Origin: Microcoleus sp. CAWBG506
GTDB lineage: Bacteria > Cyanobacteriota > Cyanobacteriia > Cyanobacteriales > Microcoleaceae
Assembly (NCBI GenBank): GCA_020883125.1
Contig: JAHREW010000002.1
Location: forward strand, 230,746-294,745
Length of the DNA: 64,000 nucleotides
Direction of reading: 5' to 3'
Shown here: piece after piece, positions 44,645 through 55,100 of the stretch
Numbering within the stretch: position 1 is the first letter of the stretch
How the letters are laid out: each line of letters opens with the position of its first letter
Notes under the pieces: model-generated
The model's database searches: none
What the model was told of the DNA's origin: nothing
The model's input: only the letters and a program-made list of their open reading frames with translations
Made by a program: the position numbers and the translations under genes

Positions 44645-44961
44645 ATTTTTGGTACTTGAGCTTGTAGAATCTTAATATGCACAATTTTACTTCGCCCCAA
44701 CGCTTTTTTCCATAAGGTCTACAAATTGCGATAGTCACTAGGTAATTAAGAATTAATTATTAAAAATCACCAAGTGTTCAAGGGGAGCATCCCGATTTGC
44801 TATAGGCTATAGCATGACCGCAGAAAATTTATTACTGATAACCAGAGATTTACAGCCCTCATGCTTCGCCCCTACGAATATATTTGCACTCATTGAGATG
44901 CACCCTGCTCAAGTCTGTGTCAAAATGATTTTACTAAATTTTGTAAGTTGGAAAACTAACG
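44645..44961. other. Gap between the ATPase and ycf23 genes
   Basis: The divergent gap holds family B copy 3 at 44783-44905 and AT-rich sequence on both sides that probably holds the two promoters. No gene is visible. Confidence 0.5.
44783..44905 (+). repeat. Dispersed 120-bp element, family B copy 3
   Basis: It runs GGGAGCATCCCGATTT to GAGATGCACCC with internal AGCATGACCGCAGA and CATGCTTCGCCCCTACGA. Related copies are at 6993-7114 and 21535-21653. Confidence 0.75.
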
Positions 44962-45717
44962 ATGAGTGTAAATCCTAAATTGCAGCGCGCATTTGACCAA
45001 GGCCGCGCCCTGAAAATTATCAGCGGTTTGAATAATTTTGATGCCGCCAGAGTTGCGGCTGTTGTCAAAGCAGCGGATCTCGGTGGTGCAACATTTGTTG
45101 ATATTGCAGCCGATCGCGATTTGGTAATCATGGCAAAAACATTGACAAATTTGCCAATTTGTGTATCGGCAGTAGAACCAGAAAAGTTTGTCTCTGCGGT
45201 AGAAGCCGGTGCAGATTTGATTGAAATTGGTAACTTTGACTCTTTCTACGCTTCAGGTCGCCGCTTTGAAGCTGAGGAAGTTTTGGAGTTGACTCGCCAA
45301 ACTCGATCGCTACTTCCCAACATCACCCTTTCTGTAACTGTTCCCCATATTTTGACCTTGGACCAACAGGTGCAATTAGCCACAGAATTAGTCAAAGCTG
45401 GCGCTGATATCATCCAAACAGAAGGGGGTACGAGTGCTCAACCAGTTCACGCCGGCACTTTGGGATTGATTGAAAAAGCAGCGCCTACTTTAGCCGCCGC
45501 CTTTGAAATTTCCCGCGCCGTATCCATCCCCGTACTTTGCGCTTCTGGCATCTCCAACGTCACCGCACCGCTGGCTATTGGAGCCGGTGCAGCGGGCATT
45601 GGTGTCGGTTCTGCCATCAGTCAACTTAATAGCAAAGTGGCAATGATCGCCGCTGTTCGCAGTTTGGTTGAAGCTTTAGCCAAGGTAGAACGATCGCACT
45701 TAGCTACTTCCATTTAA
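44962..45717 (+). CDS. ycf23: Ycf23/DUF561 family TIM-barrel protein
   Basis: The 251-residue protein belongs to the family whose plastid members are called Ycf23. Repeating beta-alpha blocks fit a TIM barrel: ALKIISGLNNFDAARVAAVV, GATFVDIAADRDLVIMAK, AGADLIEIGNFDSFYA and, near the end, IPVLCASGISNVTAPLAIGA, which resembles a phosphate-binding site. No reaction is established for the family to my knowledge. It has no signal peptide. The ATG at 44962 begins MSVNPKLQRAFDQGRALK. The gene converges with the next one across a perfect hairpin. Confidence 0.9.
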   Translation: MSVNPKLQRAFDQGRALKIISGLNNFDAARVAAVVKAADLGGATFVDIAADRDLVIMAKTLTNLPICVSAVEPEKFVSAVEAGADLIEIGNFDSFYASGRRFEAEEVLELTRQTRSLLPNITLSVTVPHILTLDQQVQLATELVKAGADIIQTEGGTSAQPVHAGTLGLIEKAAPTLAAAFEISRAVSIPVLCASGISNVTAPLAIGAGAAGIGVGSAISQLNSKVAMIAAVRSLVEALAKVERSHLATSI

Positions 45718-45743
45718 ACAGCTTCCAACTGATATCTTTTAGT

Positions 45744-45768
45744 CGTTACCAGGCTCTTCCTGGTAACG
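45744..45768. terminator. Hairpin between convergent genes
   Basis: CGTTACCAGG-CTCTT-CCTGGTAACG is a perfect 10-bp stem placed between the ends of ycf23 and the leftward gene at 45788. It could terminate both, and it is related to the palindromes at 39272-39292 and 1206-1228. Confidence 0.6.
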
Positions 45769-45787
45769 CAGATACTTTGCCTCTGTC

Positions 45788-46432
45788 TCAATGATTGGTA
45801 AACCACAGTGAATAATCATCCAAAAAAACCTTATTTGGGGAATTTTCATCACTGGTTTTTAAATTTACTAAAGGCAACACAAATTCTCGGTTATCGCTGA
45901 GACGCTTTACCTCTACAAGTATGCCATTTTCCCGATAAACAGAATCCTTAAACTGTTTAATTTCAAAGATGTCTGTGTAAGAAGATTTAGTTTTTGTGGT
46001 TTTTTTATATTCTTTTTTGTTGCCCGAACCGCTCCCTAAATCTTCTTCCCAAATAAACAATTCTCTGCCTGTGACATGACAGGGTAATTCCCAATGTTTT
46101 TTGAGGTATGCTAAATAGGTAAGGATATTTTTAATGCCGACTTCAATACTTTGAGGATTCAATATTTGAGCAATTCTCTGCTCGAATTGTTGGATATCTA
46201 ACAGGGTAATTCCATCCAGATCTGTGACAATTGCGTGTTTAATCAAGTTAAATTCAGGAATGCCAATCAATAGACGCTGAAGGCTATTTAGTGGTTTCTG
46301 CTTTCTACCTGCTACAATAGTTTCATCAAGCTGAATCGGAGGAAGCTCAGCTTCCGAAGCTAGGGATTTACTCTGGTTTGGACCAGAGTCAAATTTAGGC
46401 TTTTTAAATCTAGGCTTGTCAAATTTAGACAT
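45788..46432 (-). CDS. Unrecognised protein
   Basis: I do not recognise this protein of about 214 residues. The N-terminal 60 residues are basic and low-complexity (MSKFDKPRFKKPKFDSGPNQ), followed by a helical region and a compact C-terminal part with HWELPCHVTGRELFIWEEDL and SYTDIFEIKQF. No membrane segment or signal is visible. I chose the ATG at 46432; one at 46522 would overlap the divergent neighbour's start and adds an unconserved leader. The repeated FK/RFKKPKF motif may bind nucleic acid or simply be a linker. It stands divergent from the DUF2301 gene. Confidence 0.7.
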   Translation of the reverse strand: MSKFDKPRFKKPKFDSGPNQSKSLASEAELPPIQLDETIVAGRKQKPLNSLQRLLIGIPEFNLIKHAIVTDLDGITLLDIQQFEQRIAQILNPQSIEVGIKNILTYLAYLKKHWELPCHVTGRELFIWEEDLGSGSGNKKEYKKTTKTKSSYTDIFEIKQFKDSVYRENGILVEVKRLSDNREFVLPLVNLKTSDENSPNKVFLDDYSLWFTNH

Positions 46433-46516
46433 AACTGGAGCTGGTTGTACTGGTTTATCAATAAAGTATATCTTGACAGAAGTACATTCGTCTGTAATAC
46501 ATAGGAGGAAGCTGCG

Positions 46517-47164
46517 ATGCAACTATTAAAATCCCCTGAAGAATCCGCAGTCTATCAAGGGCAATTTGGCGAGTTTACGATTACTCAAAGCGATCGCACG
46601 GGTGTGATAATTTACCGGGCAGGGTTAGGGGTAGCAGCCGCTTGTTGGGCGATCGGCACTACTCTCCTACTGCAACAGAGTGACAACCCAACCGCCATCC
46701 AAGCAATAACGCCGATTTTTGCTTGTTTCTGGATAGCTTTAGGCGTTAGTTTGGCAACTATTCATATTTACATGATTGCCTTACACCGACTGTTACAAAT
46801 ATTTTGGTTGATCGGCGGCGCGGCCGCACTTTTTGTCGCCATACAAAGTACAGAACCCCTAGCTTTAGCAGTTTACGAACATCCAGCAACTTTGTGGGGA
46901 ATAGGTTTTATTTTTGCCGCATTAAATGGCATCTATTTCAAAGAAGCTTTCTGTTTCAATCGCTTAGAAACTAAGTTTTTGACTCCCGGAGTTCCGTTCT
47001 TAATTATCGGACATATCTTCGGTTTTCTTTCAGGGGAAAACGAACAATTATTACTCGCTGTTTGGGCAGTTTTGTTTATCATATTTGCCGTCCGTAAGTT
47101 TTTTCAACCTATCCCGCAAGATATTGGTGACAAAAGCGTGTTTGAGTACCTCAAAAATCAATAA
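46517..47164 (+). CDS. DUF2301-type integral membrane protein
   Basis: The 215-residue protein has a short soluble N terminus (QGQFGEFTITQSDRTGVIIY) and about six membrane helices, with the conserved loop GIYFKEAFCFNRLETKFLTP between helices. This fits the DUF2301 family of cyanobacteria and plastids, whose function is unknown. It has one of the best ribosome-binding sites in the window (AGGAGG 10 bases before the ATG), which decides the start at 46517. It appears monocistronic. Confidence 0.82.
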   Translation: MQLLKSPEESAVYQGQFGEFTITQSDRTGVIIYRAGLGVAAACWAIGTTLLLQQSDNPTAIQAITPIFACFWIALGVSLATIHIYMIALHRLLQIFWLIGGAAALFVAIQSTEPLALAVYEHPATLWGIGFIFAALNGIYFKEAFCFNRLETKFLTPGVPFLIIGHIFGFLSGENEQLLLAVWAVLFIIFAVRKFFQPIPQDIGDKSVFEYLKNQ

Positions 47165-47199
47165 TTATTGCAGCATAATCCTAGACACACCAAAAGCAA

Positions 47200-47264
47200 A
47201 GAAACCTGGTTTTTAGGAGCTTTTGGGTGTTTGAATGAAGTGTTTTGTCAAAAATCCGGTTTCT
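47200..47264. repeat. 65-bp inverted-repeat element
   Basis: AGAAACCTGGTTTTT and AAAAATCCGGTTTCT are inverted repeats with two mismatches, 35 bp apart. The sequence type is common between cyanobacterial genes. No second copy was found in the window. Confidence 0.45.
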
Positions 47265-47325
47265 GACAACCCGTGGCTAAGTCTTAAATAATTATAGTAT
47301 CTGGTTTTTTTGTATAACACAGACC

Positions 47326-47979
47326 ATGAAAATCCGTCTCCTACGTCGGCGAGAAAAGTGGGCAATTACCAGGGAAGGTTGGGTAATTGCAATCATGGGA
47401 TTAATAATTTCAATGATGTTGATAGTCAAAAATATCCATCCGTTTTTGGCGGTAAATTCGCCCGTGAAAGCAGATATTTTGGTAGTAGAAGGCTGGTTGC
47501 CAGATTACGCGATCGAAAGTGCGATCGCCGAATTCAAACAAGGCAAATATCGCCAACTAATTACCACAGGAATTCCCTTAAGTAAAGGCTACTACTTAGC
47601 TGAATATAAAAATTATGCTGAACTCACCGCCGCCACTTGCATTGCCCTAGGATTCGATCGCGATAAAATCATAGCAGTACCCGCAGCCAATGTCCTCAAA
47701 TACCGTACTGCTGCTTCGGCGATCGCACTTAAAGAATGGCTTGCTACCTCAGCCTTAAAAGTTGATGCCATTAATCTGTATTCCTTTGGAAGTCACGCCC
47801 GCCGGAGTTGGCTCATCTTTAAACAAGTCCTGCATCCAGAAATTAAAGTGGGAATTATCGCAGCGGAGCCCCAAGATTACAATCCTCAAGAATGGTGGAA
47901 ATCCAGCGAAGGTTTTCGCATAGTAACAGGAGAAATTATTGCTTATATTTACGCCATTTTTGTAAATTGGAAAATTTAG
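47326..47979 (+). CDS. YdcF/ElyC-like (DUF218) membrane-anchored protein
   Basis: A membrane anchor at about residues 20-40 (WVIAIMGLIISMMLIVKNIH) precedes a soluble domain that begins KADILVVEGWLPDYAIESAI and contains YRQLITTGIPL, KIIAVPAANVLKYRTAASA and LYSFGSHARRSWLIFKQVL. This layout resembles the DUF218 family (YdcF/SanA/ElyC), linked to envelope maintenance in other bacteria. The typical glycine-rich DAIVVLGGG start is changed to DILVVEGWLP, so this is a divergent subgroup with an uncertain active site. The ATG at 47326 begins MKIRLLRRREKW. Confidence 0.72.
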   Translation: MKIRLLRRREKWAITREGWVIAIMGLIISMMLIVKNIHPFLAVNSPVKADILVVEGWLPDYAIESAIAEFKQGKYRQLITTGIPLSKGYYLAEYKNYAELTAATCIALGFDRDKIIAVPAANVLKYRTAASAIALKEWLATSALKVDAINLYSFGSHARRSWLIFKQVLHPEIKVGIIAAEPQDYNPQEWWKSSEGFRIVTGEIIAYIYAIFVNWKI

Positions 47980-48285
47980 CTAAAACCCTAGATATTTTGT
48001 TCAAGGGTTTGATAATTCCTCGATTCCCCAATACATATCTGAATAATTCAGATGCTACCGGATTTGATATCATATAAAATCCTCTCTTCATCGTCCTGTA
48101 TTAAACTCTCTCTTCTCGAACTTCGCGTACTTCGCGCCTTCGCGGTTAAATCATTCCGATACAACCGGAATTGATATCAAACCCCAACAGCCTCACGCAG
48201 CCTCTAGGGTTTTTGGTCCCACACTAGATCGCTTCGATTAGTGTGGGTACTTCCGTCTGTTTAGCTAAAATTTACTCTTGAGAAC
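47980..48285. other. Gap between the YdcF-like gene and hisD
   Basis: The genes converge here. The gap holds a CTTCGCGCCTTCGCGGTT repeat (48116-48148) shared with 39308-39343 and a weak hairpin (CCCACACTAGATCGC with TAGTGTGGG, about 48217-48247) that may terminate hisD. No gene is visible. Confidence 0.5.
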
Positions 48286-49599
48286 CTAAAATTCTACATC
48301 CTCGTCGTTTTCAGTCCGCAGTCGCACCGAATCAGCATGAGAAGGCAAACCCTCAGCTTCGGCCAAAACATTAATCGCCTTAGCCATCTTTTTCAGTGCA
48401 GTCGGCGAATATTCTATCAAACTCGAATGCTTCATAAAAGTTTCGACACAAAGTGGTGAAGCATAGCGAGGAGCTCCTGAAGTCGGCAAAGTATGATTCG
48501 GTCCAGCCAAATAGTCTCCCACCGCTTCCGGTGTCGAGTAGCCCAAAAAAATCGCCCCAGCATGGCGAATTTGCTCCAATAAGGCCCAGGGGTCTGCAAC
48601 TTGCAATTCCAAGTGTTCGGGAGCAAACTCGTTAGAGAGTTCCGCCGCCGCCTTGAGAGACTCAACTACTACGACTAAGCCATAATTGGCGATCGCCTTT
48701 TCGGTTAAAGTCCGGCGTGGGTGATTTGCCAACTGTCTGTCTACCTCAGCCACCACCTTCCTCGCCAGCACCGAATCCGCCGTCAGCAAAATCGCCGACG
48801 CCATCGAATCATGTTCAGCTTGAGCCAACATATCCGCAGCGACGTGGACAGGGTTAGCATCCCCATCAGCGATAATCAGCACTTCCGACGGGCCCGCCAG
48901 AGAATCAATCCCTACAGTCCCGTAAACCAGTTTTTTCGCTAGGGTAACGTAAATATTCCCCGGTCCAGTAATTAAATCCACCTTCGGAATAGTTTCCGTA
49001 CCGTAGGCCAAAGCCGCGATCGCCTGAGCTCCACCTACGCGATAAATCTCATCAACTCCCGCTTCCTGAGCCGCTACGAGCACCGCAGGATTCATTTTCT
49101 TTTCCTGTCCGGGGGGAGTACACATCACCAGTCTCGGAACTTTAGCGACCTTAGCAGGTACCGCATTCATGATCACCGAGCTGGGATAGGATGCCTGACC
49201 CCCTGGGATGTAAATTCCCGCACGATCGACCGGAGTATAGCGCTTGCCCAAAACTACCTGATCCGAGCCAAACTGTACCCAAGACTTGGGGACGCGCTGT
49301 CGGTGAAACGCCTCTACCTGTTTGCAAGCTGTGCGGATGGCACTTAATAATTCTTTGGGCACCTGCTGGTAAGCAGCGTCCAATTCAGAGCCACTCACGC
49401 GTAAATCTTCCGCATTTAGGGTCATGCGGTCAAATTCAGCGGTGTAGTGCAGCAGGGCCTTATCGCCTTTGCGCTTTACAGCTTGCAGCACCTCCCGCAC
49501 GGTGGCTTCTTTGTGAACAACAAGTTCGTCATGGGTGCGATCGCAGATTCGTCGCAGTTCAGCTTGTGCCTCAACCCACTGAGTAATGATTCGCAGCAT
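48286..49599 (-). CDS. hisD: Histidinol dehydrogenase
   Basis: HisD performs the last two steps of histidine synthesis, oxidising histidinol to histidine with NAD and zinc. The product (about 437 residues from this start) has the family signature ITGPGNIYVTLAKKLVYGTVGIDS and conserved blocks YIPGGQASYPSSVIMNAVPA, EHDSMASAILLT, APEHLELQV, and GPNHTLPTSG. I chose the ATG at 49599 (MLRIITQWVEAQAELRRICD), which matches other cyanobacterial HisD; a start at 49677 would add 26 residues. It stands apart from other his genes, as is normal in cyanobacteria. Confidence 0.96.
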   Translation of the reverse strand: MLRIITQWVEAQAELRRICDRTHDELVVHKEATVREVLQAVKRKGDKALLHYTAEFDRMTLNAEDLRVSGSELDAAYQQVPKELLSAIRTACKQVEAFHRQRVPKSWVQFGSDQVVLGKRYTPVDRAGIYIPGGQASYPSSVIMNAVPAKVAKVPRLVMCTPPGQEKKMNPAVLVAAQEAGVDEIYRVGGAQAIAALAYGTETIPKVDLITGPGNIYVTLAKKLVYGTVGIDSLAGPSEVLIIADGDANPVHVAADMLAQAEHDSMASAILLTADSVLARKVVAEVDRQLANHPRRTLTEKAIANYGLVVVVESLKAAAELSNEFAPEHLELQVADPWALLEQIRHAGAIFLGYSTPEAVGDYLAGPNHTLPTSGAPRYASPLCVETFMKHSSLIEYSPTALKKMAKAINVLAEAEGLPSHADSVRLRTENDEDVEF

Positions 49600-49736
49600 G
49601 GAGATTCGGAATGCCTTCCTTAGGAATTGCCCGCCTGAGAACCGGGTGGCGATCGACAGAAGAGAAGATCGGAGCAACAGGGGGGAGAGGGAGAGCGGGA
49701 GAAGGGGGGAGAATGGAAGAACGGGAGAAATAGTCT

Positions 49737-49817
49737 TCTGCCTTTCGCCTTGTACCTTTTGCCTTCTGCCTTTTGCCTTTTGCCTTGTACCTTTTGCCTT
49801 CTGCCTTCTGCCTTCTG
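49737..49817 (+). repeat. CTTTTGC/CTTCTGC tandem heptamers
   Basis: About eleven pyrimidine-rich heptamers (TGCCTTT, TGCCTTC) run upstream of hisD. A purine-rich stretch (GGGGGGAGAATGG) lies just before. Confidence 0.8.
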
Positions 49818-49864
49818 TAAACGCTTCTTGCCGAAGCCAGAATAACCCGTACTCTTTGTTATAG

Positions 49865-50318
49865 CTTAACTTGGATTTTTCCGGGAATCACATTTTGAGC
49901 CGAATATGTGCTATGTTAGTTTTTCTGACGTAAAGTTTTTATAAAAAACCCTCAAATATTGTATACTCGAAAATTGCGCGCAATAAACCGTTACTTGTAG
50001 GGGCCATTGTAGTTTGGTCTCCATCGGGTTAATCGGTCAGCGTCAAATTCAGTGCCTACAGCGCGCCGATCTAAGCGATACCTGTGACTTTAGTCACTGG
50101 GTTGTTTAACCTTCGGAAGCCGAGCCGATCGACGGTTGTCTAAAATCAACCTCTACTATTACAGGAAACATCCTGTTTGGGTAAATCGGCTCGCTGAATC
50201 AAGCATCTCAGTGTCTTCAGACCTGAGAGTCTCAAAAACTAGAGAAATCGGAGATGTTTCTCGAATTTTCTCTAAATGAGGCAACTATCAATGAATACCT
50301 ACTTCCAGCAACTGAACT
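49865..50318. promoter_or_regulatory. Long leader region of rpsT
   Basis: About 450 bp before rpsT contain no gene. A possible -10 element TATACT is at about 49969, followed by structured sequence, for example GTGACT-TT-AGTCAC near 50092 and AGGAAACATCCTGTTT near 50163. The leader could carry control of ribosomal protein S20; no known RNA family is recognised. Confidence 0.4.
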
Positions 50319-50618
50319 ATGGCAAATATTAAGTCCGCCGTTAAACGAGTCCAAATCGCTGAACGCAACCGGTTGTACAACAAATCTTACAAGTCAGCAG
50401 TAAAAACCCTGATGAAGAAGTATTTTGCAGCGGTTGAAAAATACGCATCCAGTCCGAGTCCTGAGTTAATGCAAGAAGTGCAACAGCGGATGTCAGAGGC
50501 TTACAGCAAAATCGACAAAGCGGTCAAAAAAGGCGTACTCCACCGTAACAATGGGGATCGCAAAAAGTCGCGGTTGGCGAGAACTCTCAAACCCCATGAA
50601 GTATCCGTAGCATCTTAA
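50319..50618 (+). CDS. rpsT: 30S ribosomal protein bS20
   Basis: bS20 binds 16S rRNA early in assembly of the small subunit. The 99-residue product is basic and helical: [20 protein letters not shown], then [19 protein letters not shown], the family's C-terminal signature. Length is typical for cyanobacteria. Start and reading frame are unambiguous. tatD follows on the same strand 159 bp later. Confidence 0.97.
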   Translation: MANIKSAVKRVQIAERNRLYNKSYKSAVKTLMKKYFAAVEKYASSPSPELMQEVQQRMSEAYSKIDKAVKKGVLHRNNGDRKKSRLARTLKPHEVSVAS

Positions 50619-50777
50619 GGAAGCAGGAAGCAGTGATGAGTTAGTTGTTATTTGTGGTTAGTTATGGGGTTTAATAGCCAAGAACCGATAGCAGATAAAC
50701 AAGACCAAACTCTCCCCTGTCCTGCCTCAAAATCGCTCACCCACCCACTATTATTTTGACTTCTACTTGTCTCGCTC

Positions 50778-51557
50778 ATGCAGCTCATCGACACCCACGT
50801 TCATATCAACTTTGATACGTACAAATCTGAGTTAGAAGCCATTCGAGAACGCTGGCGGGAAGCTGGAGTAGTTCATTTGGTTCATTCTTGTGTTGAGCCA
50901 GAAGAGTTTGCCGGAATTCAAGCAATCGCCAATCGGTTTGCTGAAGTATCCTTTGCCGTAGGCCTCCACCCCCTAGACGCAGGGAAGTGGACAGAGGAGA
51001 CTGCAAACCAGATTAGAGAATTGGCGAGTCTTGATGCCAGAGTAGTGGCGATCGGCGAAACCGGACTAGACTTTTACAAAGCCGACGATCGAGAACACCA
51101 GTTCAAAGTATTTGAAGCACAACTCGCGATCGCTCAGCAACTAGACAAACCAGTGATTATCCACTGTCGTAACGCAGCCGCCCCCATGGCAGAAATGCTG
51201 AGGGAATTTTGGCAAACTCGTGGAAGAGTGCGCGGAGTCATGCACTGCTGGGGAGGAACACCAGAAGAAACCCAGTGGTTTTTAGACCTGGGTTTCTACA
51301 TCAGTTTTAGTGGGACAGTCACCTTTAAAAAAGCCTTGCAAATACAAGAATCAGCTTGTATGGTAAATAGCGATCGGCTCTTAGTCGAGACAGATTCCCC
51401 CTTTCTCGCCCCCGTACCAGAACGGGGAAAACGCAACGAACCAGCCTTCGTGTACCACGTAGCCGCCCAAGTTGCTAAATTGAGAGGAGTTTCTCTGCTA
51501 ACTTTGTCCCAGCAGACAACAGAAAATGCCTGTAGGCTATTCGGCCTTTCACTTTAA
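50778..51557 (+). CDS. tatD: TatD-family metal-dependent DNase
   Basis: The 259-residue protein has the TatD motifs in order: DTHVHINFD (metal-binding histidines), GETGLDFYK (bridging glutamate), [18 protein letters not shown] and [12 protein letters not shown] with the final aspartate. TatD proteins are exonucleases acting on DNA (3'-5' in E. coli) and are involved in DNA fragmentation or repair. It lies between rpsT and rpoB, in a conserved kind of neighbourhood in cyanobacteria. The start [10 protein letters not shown] is unambiguous. Confidence 0.94.
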   Translation: MQLIDTHVHINFDTYKSELEAIRERWREAGVVHLVHSCVEPEEFAGIQAIANRFAEVSFAVGLHPLDAGKWTEETANQIRELASLDARVVAIGETGLDFYKADDREHQFKVFEAQLAIAQQLDKPVIIHCRNAAAPMAEMLREFWQTRGRVRGVMHCWGGTPEETQWFLDLGFYISFSGTVTFKKALQIQESACMVNSDRLLVETDSPFLAPVPERGKRNEPAFVYHVAAQVAKLRGVSLLTLSQQTTENACRLFGLSL

Positions 51558-52113
51558 CGAAAGCTGAACAGAGGAAGGAGGAAAAAAGCCAGTTTACTGC
51601 CATCGAACACCAGGGAACGGCATCACGAATATGTTATCGTTTGAAATGCCATCGATCGGATTTGCGCCCTATAATCAAAAGAACAAGTCGGTCGAGCGTT
51701 GGCGCACTACTAGGGCGATAGCAGTTTCCGAGAAACTGCAAGCGAAAGTTAGTATTGCACCAGCGAGTCCGGCCAAACAATCAACTAATACACCGGAAAA
51801 ATACACATCTAAAAACTGGGGCCCTCAGAAATTTGGCGATAGCTGAAAAGTCAATTCTAGGAATGAAATGTGTAGGGAATAAAAAATAGAAAACAAAGAG
51901 ATCGGAACCAAAAGGATATCGATCGAAGCCAAAATGAGCAATAATCCGCTGCGAGCTACCCGCAAAAATAACCGTTGCAGTAGTTGGTAAGCGATGGAAA
52001 ACATCATATAAATTCTCTCACACAATCCATCAAAAAAAACGAAAGCAAGGTAAAAAACGCCCCGCTTGGGCATCATGTAAAAAGCTAGAGCTTTCTCAGG
52101 AAAAAGGACACCC
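51558..52113. other. Gap between tatD and rpoB
   Basis: The gap is expected to hold the rpoB promoter. A 71-codon frame at 51631-51846 is listed separately with low confidence. The AAAAAGGAC ribosome-binding site of rpoB ends the gap. Confidence 0.5.
51631..51846 (+). CDS. Possible small protein upstream of rpoB
   Basis: A 71-codon frame reads MLSFEMPSIGFAPYNQKNKS with a basic, Ser/Pro/Lys-rich remainder. It has no recognised family, no signal and no good ribosome-binding site near the ATG (an AAGGAGG lies about 50 bases too far upstream). Composition is not unlike a real short protein, but chance is as likely. Confidence 0.3.
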   Translation: MLSFEMPSIGFAPYNQKNKSVERWRTTRAIAVSEKLQAKVSIAPASPAKQSTNTPEKYTSKNWGPQKFGDS

Positions 52114-55100
52114 ATGACCAGTAAAGATTACACAGAATTCGCATTCACCTTGCCCGACCTGATCGAAATCCAGCGGGCAAGTTTTCGCTGGTTCCTAGAA
52201 GCCGGACTCATCGAAGAACTAGACAGCTTCTCCCCCATCACAGACTACACAGGGAAGCTAGAACTCCACTTCATAGGCAAAGACTTCAAACTGAAGCGCC
52301 CCAAGTACGACGTAGACGAAGCCAAACGACGGGACAGTACCTACTCAGTACAAATGTACGTCCCCACCCGTTTGATTAACAAAGAAACAGGCGAAATCAA
52401 AGAACAAGAAGTCTTCATCGGCGATTTACCCTTGATGACCGAACGCGGGACCTTCATTATCAACGGCGCAGAACGAGTCATTGTTAATCAAATCGTGCGT
52501 TCCCCAGGTGTCTACTACAAATCAGAAACCGACAAAAACGGTCGCCGCTCCTACAACGCTTCTTTAATCCCCAACCGTGGCGCATGGCTGAAATTTGAAA
52601 CCGACAAAAACGATTTAGTCTGGGTCAGAATCGACAAAACCCGCAAACTCAGCGCCCAAGTCTTGCTCAAAGCTCTGGGACTCACAGACGGCGAAATCTA
52701 CGACAGTTTGCGCCACCCCGAATACTTCCAAAAGACGATCGAAAAAGAAGGACAATTCGGCGAAGAAGAAGCCCTGATGGAGCTCTACCGCAAACTAAGA
52801 CCGGGGGAACCCCCCACGGTAGCCGGTGGCGAACAACTACTCAATTCCCGATTCTTCGACCCCAAACGATACGACTTGGGCAGAGTTGGACGCTACAAGC
52901 TCAACAAAAAGTTGAACTTGACCGTCCCAGACACAGTGCGCGTGTTGACATCCCAGGATATCCTGACCGCGATCGACTATTTAATTAACCTCGAATTCGA
53001 CATCGGCTCAACAGACGACATCGACCACCTAGGAAACCGTCGCGTCCGAAGTGTTGGAGAACTGCTGCAAAACCAAGTCAGAGTAGGACTCAACCGCCTA
53101 GAACGAATCATTCGCGAAAGAATGACCGTTTCCGATTCCGACTCCCTAAGTCCCACATCCCTGGTCAATCCAAAACCCCTAGTAGCAGCCATCAAAGAAT
53201 TCTTTGGCTCTTCCCAGCTATCGCAGTTTATGGACCAGACCAATCCCTTGGCAGAACTGACCCACAAACGACGCCTATCAGCCCTAGGACCAGGAGGTCT
53301 AACCCGCGAACGCGCAGGCTTTGCAGTTCGGGATATTCACCCGTCCCACTATGGTCGGATTTGCCCGATCGAAACACCAGAAGGTCCCAACGCCGGACTC
53401 ATCGGTTCCCTAGCAACCCACGCCAGAGTCAACCCCTACGGCTTCATCGAAACCCCTTTTTACCCAGTCGAAAAAGGACAGGTGCTGCGAGACAAAGCTC
53501 CCGTTTACATGACAGCCGATGAAGAAGATGATTTGCGGGTTGCACCAGGGGACATTAGCCTGGACGAAAACAACAACCTCCTAGGCGAAACCGTAGCCGT
53601 CCGCTACCGTCAGGAATTCACCACGACGACACCCATGCAAGTGGACTACATGGCAATTTCGCCAGTCCAAATCGTCTCCGTCGCCACATCACTAATTCCA
53701 TTCCTGGAACACGACGACGCGAACCGAGCTCTAATGGGATCAAATATGCAGCGCCAAGCAGTACCATTGCTCAAACCAGAACGACCCCTCGTGGGTACGG
53801 GTTTGGAAGCTCAAGCAGCGCGAGATTCCGGCATGGTAGTAGTTTCTCGCACCAACGGAGAAGTTGTCTACATTGATGCCACCAGGGTAATCGTCAAATC
53901 CCTAGCCCCCGATGCAGAATCCCTTTCATCGGAAGAGTCGTTTATGATTCGGGATTATGACGAACTCAGGGCGAGAAATCCTTCGGCTTTCAAGCAAAAA
54001 TATGCTGGCTGCATTGAACATGAGCTACAAAAGTATCAGCGTTCTAACCAGGATACGTGTTTGAATCAACGTCCTTTGATCTATGAGGGCGATCGCGTCG
54101 TAGCCGGTCAAGTGCTCGCCGACGGTTCCTCCACCGAAGGAGCAGAACTCGCTCTGGGACACAACATCCGAGTAGCCTATATGCCTTGGGAAGGCTACAA
54201 CTACGAAGACGCGATGTTAATTAGCGAACGCTTGGTGTACGAAGACGTATACACCAGCATCCACATCGAAAAATACGAAATCGAAGCCCGCCAAACCAAA
54301 CTCGGCCCTGAAGAAATCACCCGCGAAATTCCCAACGTCGGCGAAGACGCACTACGACAGTTAGACGAACAGGGGATTATCCGCAAAGGCGCTTGGGTAG
54401 AAGCTAGCGACATCTTAGTGGGTAAAGTAACTCCCAAAGGTGAATCAGACCAACCGCCGGAAGAAAAACTGTTGAGGGCTATTTTTGGCGAAAAAGCCAG
54501 AGATGTCCGCGACAATTCCCTGCGCGTTCCCAACGGCGAAAAAGGCCGCGTTGTAGACGTGCGGGTGTTCACCAGGGAACAAGGCGACGAACTACCCCCT
54601 GGTGCAAACATGGTAGTCCGAGTTTATGTCGCCCAAAAGCGGAAGATTCAAGTCGGAGACAAAATGGCCGGCCGCCACGGGAATAAGGGTATTGTGTCTC
54701 GGATTTTGCCCATGGAGGATATGCCCTATTTGCCCGACGGGACACCAGTTGATATGGTGTTGAATCCCCTAGGCGTACCGTCACGGATGAACGTGGGTCA
54801 GATTTTTGAGTGCTTGCTGGGCTGGGCTGGGGAAAATCTGTCGATGCGGTTTAAGATGGTGCCTTTCGATGAAATGCACGGGGCTGAGAAGTCTCGCGAA
54901 ACTGTGCACGGCAAGTTGCAAGAAGCGCGGGAAAAAACAGGCAAACCGTGGGTGTTTGATGAAAAACATCCAGGCAAGACTATTGTCTATGATGGTCGCA
55001 CTGGAGAGCCGTTCGATCGCCCTGTGACAGTCGGTATCGCTTATATGCTGAAACTCGTCCACTTAGTAGATGACAAAATCCACGCCCGGAGCACTGGACC

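Noticed and set aside
51825..52115. 96-codon leftward frame before rpoB
   Set aside because: It covers the rpoB ribosome-binding site and promoter region, is hydrophobic by composition, and has no supporting signals.
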